NCBI GenBank assembly: GCA_001443525.1 | Contig: LKPX01000012.1 | Coordinates: 1 to 64,000, forward strand | DNA length: 64,000 bases | Source of the DNA: Desulfobacteraceae bacterium RAAP-1 | GTDB lineage: Bacteria; Desulfobacterota; Desulfobacteria; Desulfobacterales; Desulfatirhabdiaceae | Direction: 5' to 3' | In this document: one piece after another, positions 17,696-26,468 of the stretch | Numbering within the stretch: the first letter of the stretch is position 1 | Layout: every line of letters starts with the position of its first letter | Notes under the pieces: generated by a model | Database searches by the model: none | The model's input: the letters and a program-made list of their open reading frames with translations, nothing else | Told to the model about the DNA's origin: nothing | Translations under genes and position numbers: made by a program

Positions 17696-18403
17696 ATGGA
17701 ATTTACATTTGCCCCTATCGGTATCATTCACTCCTGTTTCAAAGAAAAATTCGGTATTCCCAGACAGCCTGATCTGGTTTCAGAATCCAGGGCCGTGTTA
17801 AAAATATGGCCTGCATTCGATCGTCCGGAGGCTTTTAGAGGGCTGGATACTTTTTCTCATATATGGGTTGTGTTCGTTTTTCACGCTTCCATAAAGCACG
17901 ACTGGAATGCAACCGTCCGGCCGCCTCGAATGGGCGGTAACCGCCGCACCGGTGTATTTGCAACACGTTCTGGTTTCAGACCTAACCCCGTCGGCATGTC
18001 CGTCGTTAAGCTCGAAAACATCACCCGCCACGAGAAACAAACCTGCCTGCATTTGAGGGGAATAGATATGCTGGACGGCACACCGGTACTCGATATCAAA
18101 CCTTATATTCCTTATGCAGACAGCATTCCAGAAGCCTGCGGCGGGTTTGCGGCGGAACGTCCGATATCGGGCATCGAGGTATGTTTCGATCCGGAAATCC
18201 GGAAGTTCTGTCTGGAAAAAGAAAAGGATGGTTATCCGGGATTTCTGGCGCTTATCGAACAGGTGCTGAAAGCGGACCCCAGACCTGCCTACCATGCGAC
18301 AACCTGTCAGAAGAAACAGTTTGGAATGAAACTTTACGATTTTGATATTCAGTGGGAAATATCAGACAACATCATCCGTGTTTACAGAATTACGCATGAA
18401 TGA
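17696..18403 (+). CDS. trmO: tRNA (N6-threonylcarbamoyl-A37) methyltransferase TrmO/TsaA family
   Basis: 235 residues of the TsaA/TrmO (YaeB) fold: opening FAPIGIIHSCFKEKFGIPRQ, then LDTFSHIWVVFVFH, and the SAM-site block RRTGVFATRSGFRPNPVGMS. It ends with a C-terminal barrel-like subdomain. TrmO methylates N6 of t6A at position 37 of some tRNAs. The ATG lies eight bases after a -10 box with no ribosome-binding site, so it may be read from a leaderless message. It overlaps the next gene by eight bases. Confidence 0.88.
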   Translation: MEFTFAPIGIIHSCFKEKFGIPRQPDLVSESRAVLKIWPAFDRPEAFRGLDTFSHIWVVFVFHASIKHDWNATVRPPRMGGNRRTGVFATRSGFRPNPVGMSVVKLENITRHEKQTCLHLRGIDMLDGTPVLDIKPYIPYADSIPEACGGFAAERPISGIEVCFDPEIRKFCLEKEKDGYPGFLALIEQVLKADPRPAYHATTCQKKQFGMKLYDFDIQWEISDNIIRVYRITHE

Positions 18404-18848
18404 TCACCAGCAAGGCCGTTCATGGTCTTCGACCCGATATTTTTTTGATGATGGACTCCGCTTCGAGTGCCAGCGCTGTGGCATCTGCTGCACCGGAAGT
18501 CCTGGCCTTGTCTGGATCAATACCCGGGAAATTCATTTACTGGCGGATTATCTGAAAATATCTGTACAAGAAACCATCCAGTGTCATCTTCGATCGATTC
18601 CTGATGGCTTCAGTATCAAAGAGGAGAACGACGGACGATGCCGCTTTTATCGGAAAGGCTGCCGCATTTATGATGTCCGGCCATTGCAGTGCAGGACTTT
18701 TCCATTCTGGCTGAACCACCTGCGTTCATTCTCTCAATGGGCAAAAGTCGCTGATTCATGTCCAGGGATTGGCAAAGGAAATTTGTATTCGAAAGACAAA
18801 ATACTCGAAATCCTGTATCAATCCATGAATCATTTTGAATTTATATAA
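18396..18848 (+). CDS. YkgJ-family cysteine-cluster (zinc/iron-chelating) protein
   Basis: 150 residues from ATG 18396 (MNDHQQGRSW). The frame is open further upstream, but the start overlapping the trmO stop is the natural one. The family's cysteine pattern is present: FECQRCGICCTGSPG, then CRFYRKGCRIYDVRPLQCRTFPFW, shown here in two parts (CRFYRKGC and RPLQCRTFPFW). Members of this group (CxxCxxCC) are thought to bind an iron-sulfur cluster or zinc, with roles often unproven. Coupling to trmO hints at RNA modification or assembly, but this is only context. Confidence 0.82.
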   Translation: MNDHQQGRSWSSTRYFFDDGLRFECQRCGICCTGSPGLVWINTREIHLLADYLKISVQETIQCHLRSIPDGFSIKEENDGRCRFYRKGCRIYDVRPLQCRTFPFWLNHLRSFSQWAKVADSCPGIGKGNLYSKDKILEILYQSMNHFEFI

Positions 18849-18910
18849 AAATGTTCGAATGTCTCTTTACTCATTATGTCCTGTTCAATGATTCCCGTTC
18901 ACTTTAAGGG

Positions 18911-18940
18911 TTGACAAACAGCCATTGAATATTCTATGAA
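18911..18940 (+). promoter_or_regulatory. Candidate sigma-70 promoter upstream of the first NlpC/P60 gene
   Basis: TTGACA (18911-18916) and TATGAA (18935-18940) are 18 bases apart. The next start codon is about 165 bases downstream, leaving a long leader in which I see no clear structured element. Confidence 0.5.
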
Positions 18941-19104
18941 GAAACAGTATCGTTTTGGTAAATGGTTTCACAGTTGCTGAATTTGCCGTCAAACACTTAA
19001 TATCATATCAAAATTAAAAGATATGTTGTTAGGTAACGCTGCTGTGGTGTTCAGTATCGCTGAACGTTGACACGGAACAGAAACATCAGGTGACGAGTTG
19101 ATCA

Positions 19105-20121
19105 ATGAGCAAAAATACCATAAATAAAATAGATATTAGATATTTTCTTTCTGCAATAACCTGTATTTTATTTGTTTTTATGACTTCAATCACTGCATTT
19201 TCAAAAGTCAGACATACAGGTCACATTTCCGACAAACCCTCCGTAAAAAAATTTCCGACGAAGCCATCTAAAAAATTGATGGCGAAAGTAGAGCATAAAA
19301 CGGCAAAACACGCTGCGATAAAACCCGCTGCTGTTCATGCGCCCGTGAATCTCAAAAATGCGCATAAAACTTCTTCAAAAATCGCTCTCGAAAAATCTGA
19401 AAAGAAGAAACATCTTGTACATGCTTCTCATAAAACTGCTGTAAAACCCGCAAAAAAAACAGTTGTAAAAACCCTCGCTTCGAAACATCCGGCTGCGCAG
19501 CATAAATCACCACAAAAACATCTTGTCGTTGCGTCTCATGTCGTCAGGCATCCGGCTTCTCATTCTAAACATTCCATTCAGCATTCCCGCCGTATAGCGG
19601 CGTTAAATCGTCATTCTCACCATATGACGGTCAAGCACAAAACGTCTTCTTCCCGCCACATGGCGATTCTTGCTTCAAAGGAAGTGCATCATTTTCATTA
19701 TTCACCCGCAGAATACATGAAGCTCAAACTTCAGACCGATATGAAGGAATACCTGGGGGTTCCCTATCGGACAGGTGGCTCCAGTTTTAAAGGTATGGAC
19801 TGCTCAGGTTTTTCTAGAACCATTTACGCCGAAGTTTTCGGCGTTACCTTGCCGCATAATTCCGCAGAGCAGTTTTCCTGTCCCAAACTTCACAGCGTGA
19901 ATGAAAATAAATTAAAAACGGGAGATCTTATTTTCTTCTCCAAAAGAAAACGAATCAACCATGTCGGTATCTATCTCGGACATCGACGTTTCATGCATGC
20001 TACAAATGGCAGTGGCATTACCATTTCCAGTATAGACAACCAACATTGGAAATCCCTTATTGCCGGCACCAAACGATTGATGTCTTTTAACAAACCCCCG
20101 CAGCACCATAATAGATCGTAG
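19105..20121 (+). CDS. NlpC/P60 cysteine peptidase with long Lys/His/Ala-rich linker
   Basis: 338 residues. A signal or anchor segment (about 13-32) is followed by about 165 residues that are very rich in lysine, histidine and alanine, without predicted globular structure. The C-terminal NlpC/P60 domain begins at about residue 212. The nucleophile is in GMDCSGFSRT (Cys233), the histidine in NHVGIYLG (His286) and a third polar residue near HATNGSG. Such enzymes cut peptidoglycan stem peptides. The basic linker could bind the cell wall or LPS. A paralogue follows directly downstream, so the pair arose by tandem duplication. Confidence 0.87.
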   Translation: MSKNTINKIDIRYFLSAITCILFVFMTSITAFSKVRHTGHISDKPSVKKFPTKPSKKLMAKVEHKTAKHAAIKPAAVHAPVNLKNAHKTSSKIALEKSEKKKHLVHASHKTAVKPAKKTVVKTLASKHPAAQHKSPQKHLVVASHVVRHPASHSKHSIQHSRRIAALNRHSHHMTVKHKTSSSRHMAILASKEVHHFHYSPAEYMKLKLQTDMKEYLGVPYRTGGSSFKGMDCSGFSRTIYAEVFGVTLPHNSAEQFSCPKLHSVNENKLKTGDLIFFSKRKRINHVGIYLGHRRFMHATNGSGITISSIDNQHWKSLIAGTKRLMSFNKPPQHHNRS

Positions 20122-20383
20122 TAAAAAAACTTTATTAATGCGACGGCAGTACGCTTTCTCCATCGGTATTTCTACCGAGACACATGACAATCATTGGTTA
20201 CAGTTGTTATGGGTAGAGATGCCGCTTTTTGCCATATTCCGGTATCAACAAATTGAATGGAGGAATGTCCGGGGGAGGGGGCGACTGTTTTTTCCGCTCC
20301 GTGATCGTTGCTGCCTTATAGAAAAGCAGGATGGAGGATCGGAATTTCTGCCTGTCGTTCGTGAATTTGAGATAATAAAACCC

Positions 20384-21979
20384 ATGATGAACTTGCAAGA
20401 AATCAAAATAAAATCCTTTATAACCTGTTTGCTGTCAGTTTTGTTATGTATCCTGTGTATTTTGATCTCAGCGAGCAGCACGTCCGCTAAAGAAAAACAT
20501 CCCACCCATAAAGCTATTTGTACCAAAGCATCTGCAAAAACTGCCATAAAAAGCGATAGGCAAAAATCGACTAAAAACGTCAAACATGGCCTGAAAACAG
20601 CTTCCGGAAAAACGCACTCAAAGTCAGCTCAAAAAATGACGCGTCAATCCGCCGCAAAAATATCACGCCTGGGTGTTCATCAGAAAAAACACAGCGTTAA
20701 GAAAAAGCATATGATTGCTGAAAAGTCCGGAAGAAAGAAACGGATGCAACGTGGCCAGGCCTCTCATCACTTTTATCGTCATGTCATTGCTTCCGAAAGA
20801 CCGGCTTCTGGTCAGTTTCACTATACCACTTCCGATTATCTGGAAAATCAACTTCAGGAAAAAATGGAAGCGTATATCGGTATTCCGTATCGCAGTGGGG
20901 GAGAAAGTTTTCGGGGGATGGATTGCTCGGGCTTTTCCAGAACGCTGTATGCCAATCTTTTTGGCATTTCCCTGCCGCACAGTTCAGCAGAACAATTCGA
21001 ATTTTCCAAATTGCACACTGTTGATGAAGATAATTTAAAAATCGGAGATTTGCTCTTTTTTTCCAGAAGAAAACATATCAATCATGTTGGCGTTTATCTG
21101 GGGGAGGGCAATTTTATCCATGCAACCAATGGCAGCGGTATTACGGTTTCCAGTCTGAATGATACGTTGTGGAAATCCCAGATTGTCGCTGCAAAACGTC
21201 CCATGTCTTTTGATAAATCCGGAGGAGCGGAAGCGATTCAGCTCGAAGGGTCTTTCAAGATTCCATTTTCCGGCGGACAGGTATCATCCTACACCCATGA
21301 TCAATTTCATCCTGACGCTGACAGCCCTGTGCGACCGGACGCGCTGGCGGCTGCCGCCGGTAATGACGCATATCGTCTTGACAGTGGTCATCTTTATACC
21401 TATGAGTTTGAATACAGCCAGAAACTCTGGAACGAAAACTGTGATATCCGGCTGAGCGCCATCCGTGAAAAGTTTGATAAATCCACATCCTGGAACGTGT
21501 ATGATCGTACGATGGATGAAGATTGGCCCGTGATGCTTCTGGACAGCGGAAACGAATCTTTCCTTCGTCATGGTTTCAAACTGGCCAGCAGCATCCGTCC
21601 GTTTGAAGGTTTCAGCATTACGCCTTCATTCCTGTTTTTGAACTATGAACAGCCTCCGGCCAGAAATACGATGGAAGCGCCCACACGGATTTTCGGCCTG
21701 AATACCCAGATGATCCCACGGACAGGACCGTGGTCGGTGTCTATGGCGGCTCATTATGCAGATCAGCAGGATATGATCAAATCGCCTTTTCTGACTTCCG
21801 ATGCGTACAATAATTCGGATATGTCATTCAAGTTGGCGTATTTTTTTACAAACAATGTTGAACTGTCTCTCATGGGAAAACATGATTTTAACACCCTGCC
21901 CAGTGCCAGTGATCTCTCAACATCAGGCACAGCGCCGATCAAAAGTGATCTTATGCTGAAATTTGATATGAAATACTGA
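20384..21979 (+). CDS. NlpC/P60 peptidase fused to a beta-barrel-like C-terminal domain
   Basis: 531 residues from ATG 20384. The frame is open upstream to 20138, but only from MMNLQEIKIKSF is there a proper leader. A signal segment and a basic linker, shorter than in the gene upstream, lead to an NlpC/P60 domain (GMDCSGFSRT Cys181, NHVGVYLG His234). The last 240 residues are unlike the paralogue: alternating polar/aromatic strands (GHLYTYEFEYSQKLW, ITPSFLFLNYEQ, MSFKLAYFFTNNVELSL) ending in LMLKFDMKY, an aromatic end typical of outer-membrane barrels. I infer a peptidase displayed on or linked to the outer membrane. A small barrel would need about 8-10 such strands. Confidence 0.75.
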   Translation: MMNLQEIKIKSFITCLLSVLLCILCILISASSTSAKEKHPTHKAICTKASAKTAIKSDRQKSTKNVKHGLKTASGKTHSKSAQKMTRQSAAKISRLGVHQKKHSVKKKHMIAEKSGRKKRMQRGQASHHFYRHVIASERPASGQFHYTTSDYLENQLQEKMEAYIGIPYRSGGESFRGMDCSGFSRTLYANLFGISLPHSSAEQFEFSKLHTVDEDNLKIGDLLFFSRRKHINHVGVYLGEGNFIHATNGSGITVSSLNDTLWKSQIVAAKRPMSFDKSGGAEAIQLEGSFKIPFSGGQVSSYTHDQFHPDADSPVRPDALAAAAGNDAYRLDSGHLYTYEFEYSQKLWNENCDIRLSAIREKFDKSTSWNVYDRTMDEDWPVMLLDSGNESFLRHGFKLASSIRPFEGFSITPSFLFLNYEQPPARNTMEAPTRIFGLNTQMIPRTGPWSVSMAAHYADQQDMIKSPFLTSDAYNNSDMSFKLAYFFTNNVELSLMGKHDFNTLPSASDLSTSGTAPIKSDLMLKFDMKY

Positions 21980-21991
21980 TGTTGTCGCTCT

Positions 21992-22036
21992 ATCAATGCC
22001 TGCCCCTTTTCCGGCAGAAAAAGAGGCAGGCTTGAT
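21992..22036. terminator. Hairpin between convergent genes
   Basis: ATCAATGCCTGCC pairs with GGCAGGCTTGAT, and CTTTT/AAAAG extends the stem, leaving a small loop. A CCTTTTT tract follows at 22041. It lies between the stop of the peptidase-barrel gene and the stop of the acyl-CoA ligase gene and could serve both directions. Confidence 0.65.
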
Positions 22037-22063
22037 GAAGCCTTTTTGATCTCTGAGATTTTC

Positions 22064-23710
22064 CTATTTGTAATGAATCCTCAACTCTTTCTTGTTGATT
22101 TTTCCGACACTGGTTTTAGCAATGGCGTCCACGATGGAGATTTTACCGGGAATGCCATATTTGGGAATGGCGCCGTTGTCCACATATTTTTTAAAAAAGT
22201 CTTTCAAATCGTCTTCGCTTACTTTACCCTTGTATTCTTCCTTCAATACCACCAGCGCCATAGGACGTTCTCCCCATTTTTCGTCCGGAATGCCGATGAC
22301 AGCGGCTTCGCTGACAGCATGATGCTGACTGATAATATCTTCAAGCTCAAGGGATGAAATCCACTCACCGCCGGTTTTGATGACATCCTTCACCCGGTCG
22401 GTAATCTGCAGATAGCCTTCTGGATCGATATTGCCGATGTCTCCGGTGTGGAGCCATCCATTTTCCCAGAGCTGTTCGCTGCGTTCCGGATCTTTAAGAT
22501 ATCCCTGAGTGAGCCACGGAGTTCGCGTTACGACCTCGCCAGTGGATTTGCCGTCATGCGGAACGGGAATTCCCTCCGCATCTACAATTTCAAGATGGAC
22601 CAGTGGCAGCGGAAGCCCGGTTTTACAGCGGATTTCTATCTGGCGATCTTCATTCCAGTCCAGCATGAACGGCTTCATATTGGCTGCGGACAGAATCGGG
22701 CAGGTTTCGGACATGCCATACGCAGCGGTCAGGCTAATTCCCATAGACAAAGCCGTTTTGCAAAGTCCCTTGGGTAATGCCGCACCGCCGATGATGACTT
22801 TCCATTTGGAAAGGTCGAACTGCCGGACGATCGGGCTGGTAACCAGCATGTGGATGATGGTAGGAACGCAGTGAGAGAAAGTCACGTTTTCCGTGGTGAT
22901 GAGCTTTAGCAGCATCGGCGGTTCATATTTCCCTGGATATACCTGTTTAAGACCTATCATGGTACACAGATAGGGGATGCCCCAGGCATGGACGTGAAAC
23001 ATCGGCGTCAGAGGCATATAGACATCCATGGAGTTCAGGTTGATCTGAGATTTGTAGATACTTACAGCAGACATTATTCCGTAGGTGTGCAGAACAAGCT
23101 GCCGGTGGCTGTAATACACCCCCTTGGGCATTCCTGTGGTGCCGGTCGTATAAAACATTGTGGCCATGGCGTCTTCATCAAAGTCCGGAAAGTCGTAGTC
23201 CGCGCCGGCCTGGGATAACAGCCTCTCGTATTCACCTGCAAAATCTAAGGAACTGACGGGCGGGGTTTCCGCATCCGTCAGGAGAACAAATTTCTTGACG
23301 GTTTTAAGCTGATCGCGAATACTTTCGAGTACGGGGAGAAAATCGGAGTTGACCAGAATGATATCGTCTTCGGCGTGATTGATGGTATAGATCAGCTGCT
23401 CGGGAGAGAGACGGATATTGACCGTATGAAGGACAGCCCCCATCATGGGAACTGCAAAAAAGCATTCCAGATAACGATGGCTGTCCCAGTCCATGACGGC
23501 AACGGTATCCCCGGAAGTGATGCCGAGCTGTTCCAGCATATTGGCCAGTTGTGATATCCGGCGGTTCAGGGTGAGATAATTGTAGCGTATCTTGTCTCGA
23601 TAAACGATTTCCTGCTTTGGTGCATAAATCATGGGCATCCGAAGTATGTTCTTGATCAACAGGGGATAGGCGTACGCTGACGGGGTTCTTTCAATCTTTC
23701 TGATGGGCAT
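22064..23710 (-). CDS. Long-chain fatty-acid--CoA ligase (AMP-forming)
   Basis: 548 residues, the usual size for the ANL adenylating family. The ATP loop is MFYTTGTTGMPKGVYYSH. The later motifs are AYGMSETCP, GWLHTGDIGNIDPEGYLQ and the C-terminal lysine motif TSVGKINKKELR. AAGGAGGAAAC before the ATG confirms the start. It activates a fatty or other carboxylic acid to its CoA thioester at the inner face of the membrane. Chain length cannot be told. It lies 98 bases downstream of the PLP decarboxylase gene on the same strand, possibly as one transcript. Confidence 0.92.
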   Translation of the reverse strand: MPIRKIERTPSAYAYPLLIKNILRMPMIYAPKQEIVYRDKIRYNYLTLNRRISQLANMLEQLGITSGDTVAVMDWDSHRYLECFFAVPMMGAVLHTVNIRLSPEQLIYTINHAEDDIILVNSDFLPVLESIRDQLKTVKKFVLLTDAETPPVSSLDFAGEYERLLSQAGADYDFPDFDEDAMATMFYTTGTTGMPKGVYYSHRQLVLHTYGIMSAVSIYKSQINLNSMDVYMPLTPMFHVHAWGIPYLCTMIGLKQVYPGKYEPPMLLKLITTENVTFSHCVPTIIHMLVTSPIVRQFDLSKWKVIIGGAALPKGLCKTALSMGISLTAAYGMSETCPILSAANMKPFMLDWNEDRQIEIRCKTGLPLPLVHLEIVDAEGIPVPHDGKSTGEVVTRTPWLTQGYLKDPERSEQLWENGWLHTGDIGNIDPEGYLQITDRVKDVIKTGGEWISSLELEDIISQHHAVSEAAVIGIPDEKWGERPMALVVLKEEYKGKVSEDDLKDFFKKYVDNGAIPKYGIPGKISIVDAIAKTSVGKINKKELRIHYK

Positions 23711-23808
23711 GTTTCCTCCTTGTCAATAAATGAAATTAATAGATATGACTATACTTGTCATGAAAAACAGGTTGGGTTTGTATGCTTCGGCATATCGTTT
23801 GTTCACGA

Positions 23809-25476
23809 TCAGGAAGGCTCCGGATAGCTGTCTATCCGGTTATAGATATCTTCCTGTTCATCCAGAATTTCCCGGAGTATGGATATCGTGGTTAAAGGAT
23901 TCATGATGACGCATCTGAAGACCACACGCTCAGAACCATCGTCCCCATTGTTTCTGAGGGTTGTGCGGGATACAAAGCTTTTCCCCGCTTCACGTTGAAG
24001 TTGTTGCACCTTTCGGGTGATGGTGTTTAGCTGTTCATTTAAAATCACTGTGGCGCTGTCACTCGCATGCGCCATTTGCTGTCGTATGCAGGGTGGATTG
24101 ATCCGGTATGTCAGGATATTCAATTCAGGAGATGTCATCAGCTCAAAAAGAGATCTTTGCTTGATTTCTTCGGCAAACTCGTGAGCGGTATCAATGCCGT
24201 GCTCGATCAGGAGCCCATAGCCGCGCGTTCCCATGATTTTCAGCGTGCTGTCCAGAATCAGGGAATTAGCCTCCCGCGAACCAGACAGCGACTTTCTGCC
24301 TAAATCTACGGAACCCTGCCGGATCACATAGCCGGCATTGTATTCAATAGCATCCGGGAGATTCGGGCTATTAAAATATACCATACCGCAGGTCATGGGC
24401 ATATAGAACTGTTTGTGGCCGTCGATCGTGACGCTATCTGCCTGCTGGATACCGGACAGCAGGTGACGGTACTTTTCCGACATCAGAACAGGCCCTCCCC
24501 ATGCGGCATCGACATGAAAATGAATGCCGTATTCATGGCAAATATCCGCAATCGGATGCAGCGGATCGACTGAACCTGTTTCTGTGGTTCCTGCGATACC
24601 TATAACCGCCAGAATGCGGGTTTTACGTCTGTCCGCCTGTAGTTTATCGATATTTTCCCTGAGATGGCTTAAATCCATTCGATTGTTTGCGTCAACGTCA
24701 ATCGGAATCAGGTTCTGATTTCCAATGCCCAGAACGCCGCATGCCTTTCTCAGTGAATAATGACCGAGCCTGGAGACCAGCACGACCAGCCGCTTGATGC
24801 CATACGCCCTAAATGCAGCAGCAGTACCTTCCGCTTCAACGCCATGAAAGCCATCCTTAGGCGCCAGCAGGGAGTTTCTTGCCACCCACAGTGCCGATGT
24901 ATTGGCCAGGGTGCCATCCTCCACAAAACACCCCAGCGTGGTGTGAGGGTTTTGGACATGTTCCAGATAAAACGCATCGTCTTTCTGAAAAATCATACGG
25001 TGAATTTTGGCCAGCACCTGCTTTTCGATGACGGATACAACCTTGGATGTCTCAAGTTTGATCACATTCTGATTCAGAGCCGCGACAATTGTCTTGAGAT
25101 GAACCATAAAAAATGGCAGCGCGGATGTCATATGTCCGACAAAATATGGGGATGCGACATTGACGGCATGGGGGGCGATATTTTCAATTAGATCGGTAAT
25201 CACATCCGCCAGTTTCTTTTCAGGGTGCTGGCTGATGACAGTATCCGTAAAACGTGTCGAAAGCTCTTTCAGACTGATTTCCTGGGTAACGCCGACATGA
25301 CGGGTTAAAAATTCATGCAGCCCAAATAAAATTTGATCCATGTACTTTACCAGGGTTTGGCGCGAAGCATCACTTTCAGGCCGGATGAAAATCCGCATCA
25401 GAGTTTCCCGGTCCGCCACCAATTGCGTCCGGCTGTTTTTTGAAATTACTGCCGCCGTTGCATTTGTTTTGATCAT
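23809..25476 (-). CDS. PLP-dependent group II decarboxylase, PanP-like (aspartate/glutamate type)
   Basis: 555 residues. The PLP lysine is in TIDGHKQFYMP, preceded by HVDAAWGGPVLMS. The downstream wording (YVIRQGSVDLGRKSLSGSRE) resembles the PanP group, which makes beta-alanine from aspartate for pantothenate in bacteria lacking PanD. A glutamate or tyrosine decarboxylase activity is the alternative. Fold and cofactor are clear, but substrate specificity is not. The neighbouring acyl-CoA ligase offers no firm hint. Confidence 0.8.
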   Translation of the reverse strand: MIKTNATAAVISKNSRTQLVADRETLMRIFIRPESDASRQTLVKYMDQILFGLHEFLTRHVGVTQEISLKELSTRFTDTVISQHPEKKLADVITDLIENIAPHAVNVASPYFVGHMTSALPFFMVHLKTIVAALNQNVIKLETSKVVSVIEKQVLAKIHRMIFQKDDAFYLEHVQNPHTTLGCFVEDGTLANTSALWVARNSLLAPKDGFHGVEAEGTAAAFRAYGIKRLVVLVSRLGHYSLRKACGVLGIGNQNLIPIDVDANNRMDLSHLRENIDKLQADRRKTRILAVIGIAGTTETGSVDPLHPIADICHEYGIHFHVDAAWGGPVLMSEKYRHLLSGIQQADSVTIDGHKQFYMPMTCGMVYFNSPNLPDAIEYNAGYVIRQGSVDLGRKSLSGSREANSLILDSTLKIMGTRGYGLLIEHGIDTAHEFAEEIKQRSLFELMTSPELNILTYRINPPCIRQQMAHASDSATVILNEQLNTITRKVQQLQREAGKSFVSRTTLRNNGDDGSERVVFRCVIMNPLTTISILREILDEQEDIYNRIDSYPEPS

Positions 25477-25610
25477 TGTTTGGGCAATCCTGTCATTCCG
25501 TCACAATTTTTCATAATCTTATTGATTTTATCACACATGTTATTATAGGAACATCATAATATGTATTTATGCTGCTGTCCAAATTTTTTACACAATATCA
25601 GGAGAAGTTC

Positions 25611-25955
25611 ATGGAAATCATTAAATCCGGGAAAGAGAACAACCTGCTGGTTGTCAAGGTCACAGGAAGGATGGATGCTGTAACGGCTCCGGAGTTTGAA
25701 AAACAGTTGACAGGCTGGATTGATGAGGGCGAAATAATTTTTGTGATAGATTTCAGCGCGCTCGAATATATCAGCAGCGCGGGGCTTCGCAGTATTCTGG
25801 TCATTGCAAAAAAACTCAAATCCCTCAATGGGAAAATTCTTCTGGCAAATATGGAAGAATCTGTAAATGAAGTTTTTGAAATTTCAGGATTTAACTCAAT
25901 CATTCCCGTTTTTGATACCGTACAGACGGCGATTCGTCATGGCATGGCATCATAG
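25611..25955 (+). CDS. STAS-domain anti-anti-sigma factor
   Basis: 114 residues from ATG 25611, which has AGGAGAAG seven to eight bases upstream. The upstream extension to 25569 is less likely. It is a single STAS domain with the phospho-serine loop DFSALEYISSAGLRS (serine pair in YISSAG). This is the SpoIIAA/RsbV type. When unphosphorylated it would bind the HATPase protein encoded next and release that protein's target. A weak TTGATT/TATAGG promoter lies near 25522-25549. Confidence 0.88.
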   Translation: MEIIKSGKENNLLVVKVTGRMDAVTAPEFEKQLTGWIDEGEIIFVIDFSALEYISSAGLRSILVIAKKLKSLNGKILLANMEESVNEVFEISGFNSIIPVFDTVQTAIRHGMAS

Positions 25956-25994
25956 AAGGGTGCTTTTTTACCATCGCGTGAAAAATATTTGTGT

Positions 25995-26013
25995 AACCCC
26001 TTAGGGGGTTTTT
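25995..26013 (+). terminator. Small hairpin with T-run between STAS and HATPase genes
   Basis: AACCCC-TTAG-GGGGTTTTT forms a six-pair stem with a four-base loop and a short T-run. It could weaken transcription into the HATPase gene so that the antagonist is made in excess over the kinase. Confidence 0.55.
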
Positions 26014-26042
26014 GCGCTTATCGGGAGTTTTATAATTTTTCC

Positions 26043-26459
26043 ATGTCCAGCATACAGTTAACCGCCAAAATTGAAAACATGGAGATGCTGGTTCAGTCTG
26101 TTTCCAGCATTGCCGGAAATCTGGGTTTTACGGCCAAGCGTATCCGTGAAATTGAGCTGGCTGTGGAAGAAGCGCTGGTGAACATTATTAATTACGCCTA
26201 TCCGGATGGTGAAGGGGATATTAAAGTTACCTGTACCCGGGAAGATTCCCGGGCGCTTGTCATTGAAATCGAAGACACCGGCGTAGCCTTTGATCTGATG
26301 TCATTAAAAGAACCGGATATTTCTGCGGATATATCCGAAAGACAGGTCGGCGGGCTTGGCATCTTTCTGATCCGGAAATTGATGAACGAGGTAAAATATC
26401 GCCGAAAGCATAACAGGAATGTTTTGACACTGGTAGCGTATCCTTCGGATAGAACCTGA
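26043..26459 (+). CDS. RsbW/SpoIIAB-type serine kinase/anti-sigma ATPase
   Basis: 138 residues from ATG 26043. The upstream extension crosses the hairpin and is unlikely. The HATPase_c fold has the N-box ELAVEEALVNIINYAYP, the G1 box EDTGVAFD and the G2 region QVGGLGIFLIRKLM. Such small ATPases phosphorylate the STAS partner and bind a sigma factor or another target. No sigma factor gene is adjacent. The target may be elsewhere or may be a PP2C phosphatase circuit not seen here. Confidence 0.88.
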   Translation: MSSIQLTAKIENMEMLVQSVSSIAGNLGFTAKRIREIELAVEEALVNIINYAYPDGEGDIKVTCTREDSRALVIEIEDTGVAFDLMSLKEPDISADISERQVGGLGIFLIRKLMNEVKYRRKHNRNVLTLVAYPSDRT

Positions 26460-26468
26460 TATCCGAAC

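Noticed and set aside
19300-19700. Repetitive Lys/His/Ala coding stretch looked at as a CRISPR or tandem DNA repeat
   Set aside because: There is no regular unit length or spacer pattern. It is biased amino-acid composition in a protein linker. No CRISPR array was seen anywhere in the window.
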